This document shows, one piece after another, positions 40,901-46,900 of a stretch of DNA of 64,000 bases. Under the pieces are notes generated by a model. It had not been told where the DNA came from, made no database searches, and worked only from the letters and a program-made list of their open reading frames with translations. The position numbers and the translations under genes are program-made. This DNA comes from Siphonodentalium dalli (taxonomy: Eukaryota > Mollusca > Scaphopoda > Gadilida > Siphonodentaliidae): positions 35,409,797 through 35,473,796 of the forward strand of contig CP136061.1 of assembly GCA_032622095.1 (NCBI GenBank), given 5' to 3'. Each line of letters begins with the position of its first letter. The stretch's first letter is position 1.

Positions 40901-43900
40901 ACATCGGGTGGCCATTTTGGCAGCCATTTTTTGGTACTGATTTTAAAGTTTTTACATAGAGCTAGCATAATGGCATCATAAAGAGGTATACATTCGTATT
41001 TATTTAGTCAATTTTATTCATCAACCACTACTTATAATGGATTGAATGACACTGTGATCAATATCCGCCATTTTCCATATTTTGACCGCCATTTTGGCAA
41101 CCATTTTAAGACAAAGCGCCAATTTGGGTTTCATTGAATTGGAGTATTTATAGATATTGGTATGCCCAACTTACATTGTACAGTTCTGTCCATTTCTTGT
41201 TGATATATGACTGTAATCACAATGGCGAGTTTTGTGGAATTTTATACCGCGTTCTGTAAAATCAAATTTTTGAGGGTGTAGATGAGTCTGGGACCCCATT
41301 TATGGTATCTTTCATTGATCCAATGCTGAATCAACATGAATAAGCCTAATCAAAAGTCGCCAGTCTGAACCATTATCAAACAACAGAAATTGATCTTTAA
41401 GATATTAGGCAAAAACTTCAAATGTTCGAGTTTAGGCTGCCATTTTGGCGGCCATCTGGGACGAGGGGTTCCATTTTTGCCATAAACAGGTGGCACAATA
41501 TTTTACCTTTGCAAAAATGTATACATTTGTATACATATGACAACATTTGTTCTCACTATTATCGAATTAATCTCAGTCAGAGTATCTTTTGACTAACGGC
41601 AGCCGTGTTGGACACCATCTTGGATCCTGAATTTTGCCCAAAGCGGATTTTAGCGGATTTTGGATATGTTATACACGAGATTCTCCCGCGTCGAATGACA
41701 CCAAAACCGCTTCTTTACCAATTTCTTCTGGGTCTAACCCTCCTACGACCACACTATATACCCCCCCCCCCTAACTTCGTTGCGGGGGGTATAAAAAATA
41801 GGGTACTATTGGCATCGTGAATATTCAGCATGTACGGTATGTATCCCTGTGTTTTAATAACTTCTTATATTGCATCTCTGTAATACAGACTGTGGATAAA
41901 TGAGCTTGATACAAATGGGGGAAATGTTGTGGTAGCTTAATATAAGTCCTACAGAGTGCCTATCGTCTGCTCATATTATCAGAACATCCCTAGAAATGAA
42001 GAACAGACCATTCCAATACGTACATGTAAATGTACATGTACATATACATGTAATTAGTCACTTTTCACACATTACACTGTGTTAATCCAGCCCCATACAA
42101 CTGGAATGTTTATAGGGCTCATGTATTTTGCTCACAAATAGTCAATACGGAGAGACATGTTATTCAAATACATAACAAGAACATTTGTAAAAAGAGGGGA
42201 GGCCGGATTGCAAGAAACGCAGGTCATTTTATTTATTTTTTGAATAATACATGTACCGCTATTCTCAAAGTAATTGACCAGAAAAACGGGGTGATACCCC
42301 GGTCATGACCGCGGTGATACCGGTAATAAACGGTAGCGGTATCGAGACGGTCATGGCGTGGAGTTACGGTATTGGGCGATAATGATACCGTGGTCTTTTA
42401 GCGGGCACCGCATTAATTTTGTTGAATACCGCGGTGATTTTCATGGAACTCTTTTAGGGGAGGTATTTACTCACACATACTAGTACTTGTTCGCGTTAAC
42501 AAGCGGTATCAGTACCGCGGTATTGGAGGATACCATGGTATAGTACCGCCATATTAACGGGGTGACACCACGTTATTGGTGGTCAATTACTTTAAGTATA
42601 GCGGTAGTTTATCTTGCAATTAGATTCTTTGTCCTAACATAATGTACATGCAGAAAAGACTAGGCGATTTGTTTCTAAAACGTTTACAATTACATGTGCA
42701 AGTGTCATAAGTTATTTCTATTCGATTTACCGGTACAGCATCTGACATTCCGTATACATAATGTCATTTTAAACCAACTGATAAATTTCTGGTGGTAATG
42801 GCGAAAACAGCAATGGTTTGATGCAACGCATTCATGTACCGGTATGTACAAAATGTCCTATTTTGACAAAGTGAATTGTTAATGACGTAATACTTTGCAG
42901 TGATGCGCAATGACATCAACTGTGCAGTGTACTATTTCATACACTAAATGACATGTTCTTCTGTTAAAGTACCTTTTAATCTATATTCTGTAGTATGAGT
43001 TGTAAGATAAATTGGTTATCATTACCCTGTAGGTTCCCAAGATTGGCAGTTAACCCTTTACCCAACAAACCGGCCAAAAACGCCCAAATAAAGCTTCAAC
43101 AGCTTAAAATATATTCGGTCTGTCTCAAGAACACCATACAAATATGGATATCATTGGAACCGGCTCATTGACCACATTGTGATGGTTACAGTTATGCCCT
43201 GTGCCAATGCATTCTCTTATATATGCGAGTCGACCATAGGTTGCCTCGCATATATAAGAGAATCCATTCTTTAACAATTTTATAATTTTTAATGTGTTAA
43301 GCCAATGCATTCTCTTATATATGCGAGGCGACCTATGGTCGACTCGCATATATAAGAGAATGCATTGGCACAGGGCCGTTCTGTTGGGTAAAGGGTTAAG
43401 TCTCTCTACCTTCTCTGGGCCCTCTATCGAGTGCTCAGAGAAGGTAGCTCGACTTGAATACAGATCTCGGAAACCTACATGTACATGTACATGGTGCTGG
43501 TATTAAACCTATACAATGTATATCTATGATATATTTGGTCTATGATAGCTCGTTCGAGCTATAAAAAGTTTAAACAAAGTACTAAATTTGGGTCTTGATT
43601 ACTTGCGCATATACCGGGTATGGTTATACAAAATTAGGTGTTGACGGAAAGGGAAAGGAGAACATTCCATGCTAGGAATATCCGTTATGATGGAAGGCCT
43701 TCAGAAGACATGATGTTTGAAGTGGGAACGGGACTACCCACCTGTGACCGAACCCGCCCATCTGCTATTTCCAGACAGGTTCGCTCAGAATTGTTCATAC
43801 TGGTAGTTATATGTTCTTTGTTGATATATTATTAAACTTTTTGAACAATAAAACATGTGATTATTCATTTATAATGTCAATATGTGGACTGGAGTAAACA

Positions 43901-46900
43901 ATCGTTCAAACTTTATACATTATTATCGTTCATAAACTTTGAACTCATTATATTATATTTGTATAAAAGTCAGTTTTTACATTGCTGTTGTGCCAAAAAA
44001 AGGTGGGTAAGTAGACCGGTGGGCAAATTTTGTAAATATTTTTTTTCTTTGTTGACGTCAATTTCATCTTCTTCACAAGAGTTTATGACCTTTTAAATTT
44101 CCAACAGAGCTGAGACTTATGATTTTTATGTACAATTCAATATATAAATATATATTAAACAAGATAACTTGTATTTCAGCCTAAATGATTACTTTTCAGA
44201 ATAGCAATTTTCCTATAGTGCTTACATGTGGCATCTTATTTAATAACAATGATTTGCGTATATTCCCCTTCCTATATTCAATCCTCTTATATCAGTATCA
44301 TGAATTTATGTACAGTACAAGAAAGGTAGGGGTGGGCAACCAGGGATTCAAAAAAAAATATATGGCTATTCCAGGAATATCGGGATGATGTTTAATACCC
44401 CCTATACAGCAAAAACAATTCCCGGAATACCCACCATTATCCAAGTCAGAATTACCTCCTTTTGTCAGTTTTTGTAGGAAAAAATCCATCCTACATGAAT
44501 GGATAAACAAAATGAAGAGTGTTTAAGATAGCATAAATACATGTATATGTGTGGTGTTCTTGTATTAAATGATATTTTTATTAAATAAAAATCCCATTTT
44601 ATTTAATATCATTTAATTCAGTAGAATTACCATTTGCACACAAAATAATATAAACATGGTAATTTGACATTGAAAGTAAGATTCTGGGAATCCCTATCAG
44701 ATTCTGGGAATTCTACATTTACGTGTATCTCTAGTCTAATTATGCAAGGTTACAGAAGGTATTTTGTATTCATAAAAAGACATTTATTCGTGAATAAAAC
44801 AAGGTAAATGCGCTAAATATTTACCCAATTTATGAAAGCATAGCTCAGAAAACTGAGCATGTGGCACTTTTTCAAAATGTATATACCGCCATCTTGAATT
44901 TGATCTGGCACCATCTTGGAAACGTCATTGTAATTAAATTTAAACTGAAAATATCTATTTTCATATTCTCAGCAAAACGTCATACATTGACATCCTATGC
45001 GGAAGTCCTCTCGGTTGATGTCAAAAAAGTATATCGACCGGGAAACAAAATGCAGTCGGGACCAAAATTAATGAGTCGGTCGGGTTACCGGAACTTTTGT
45101 TTTTTTGGCCTTGTTATTATTGCATGTACATGTAATAGTGTCACATTAGTGTGTGTCATTTAATATTGTTTAACTGTTTTATCAAATAGAAATCAATAAA
45201 GTCTATCATAGATCACAGCCTAATAACACTTATGATAATCCCTTCATACACCCCCTAATTAACAATTATGAATTTTAGACAGGCTTGTTCACCACGGGCG
45301 CATTCATATGGCAGGCCGTTTTCACATTTATTAATAATTGGACTTAAATGTAATTACAATTGTGCCTAAGCGCAATTCACTGGACTTAATCGCAATTCAA
45401 TTACGCTTAAACACAGTCCAATTGTGCTTGAGTGCAATTACTTACCAGTACACATATTCTCAAAATAAGTGTCCCTTTTAATGCGGTCTCAGTCGTTAAC
45501 AATGCGGTCGTGGCGTTGATAACATGTTGAGTGTATGTTAGGACTGCGTTGAAGTTTAACACAGACCGCGTTGAAGTTTAACGCTTTGCTCGGGAGTCAA
45601 CGAGGTCGTGTAATGTCAGCACTAAATTGCATTAGTCTATTTTGTAGTATCTTTTAATTTTGTTTTATTTACGTTCACATTGAATAATTCCATGTTATTT
45701 TCCAACTCCTGGTCTTCGTTCGGACGCCGTTCAAAATGATGTTGGAAAAATATCAAAGACGACACAATAAATAAGCCCTTTAAGGGAAATAAGTCGTCCT
45801 ATTCCCGGTTGATGATATATAAATACTAATGAGGAAGCTTTGGAATGCCCAGACATGACAGAGAATCGACAACATATTAGCATCACAGCCCTAATTAAAT
45901 GTCTGACAAACTATCAAAGGATGACACACCTGTGCATTGTAAGGAAGAAATTCGAAACGTCAATCTATTTTCGAGACGCCCCCTTGTGCGCAACAGAGAT
46001 TGAACATTCAAACCAACACTCCAAATTGGCTGTAATGTCAATCAATACAGAATACAAGCTGATAGGAGGAGCAATCTTCATCAAATCGCTGCACTGTAAT
46101 ATAATATCTTGCCCAGAAAGCTGCGAATGCAGAACATCCTTTGATCTAAATTTAATAATAACTTCAAAAGACGAGAAAATGTCACAATGTAAGCGCATGG
46201 TCAAACAGAGGTAACGAAGGTTCACAATGGGGACGTTATGGCTTTTCATGCTTTATGCATATATATAATTATGCCGACAAAAGGCTAATTAAAGTCAGAA
46301 TAATCAAGTCGTGGTATTCTTCAGAGTAAACAACAAATCGTGTTCATTTTACAATTATTGTTGTTTTTATATAATATATGGTATGCGTGGTATGAATAAC
46401 GAACATGTGTGTGAAAATTTTAAAACGACTGGAAAATTTCTCTTTTTTTCATGGCGTTTATTCATCAAGTATATGAACGCTCTTTATTGTTACATGCTAT
46501 AGAAAACAGTTTCAGCCGATGTGAAAATTATTGACAATTATCTGTTACTACATTGTACGTACATGCAAGTTTCCTTTCCGCATATTTCATGCAGCCGTTG
46601 ACCTCATGACAATGAACATGTTTTGTCATTTGATCATACAAAAAGGGCCGGGGGTCTCGATCGGATATTGCGTGTAACACGTACAATACAGAATAACAAC
46701 GATGTCAGGATAGGAGTCGGAAACATTATGTTATAATATGTTACATATAAATGCACTAGTTTAATCATTTAGATAATATAAAAAATGTGACACTATAAGG
46801 CAAACAAAATAACATGTGTTTCCGATTTGTTGACCTACATGTAAAACTCCAGGTAGATATGTACATGTATGTTGACCTAAAACTCCAGGTAGATATGTAC

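Noticed and set aside
45840-46214. 124-codon plus-strand frame inside the 3-kb TA-flanked element
   Set aside because: Could be a captured fragment, but no domain is visible and the related element at 8323 shows no matching frame.
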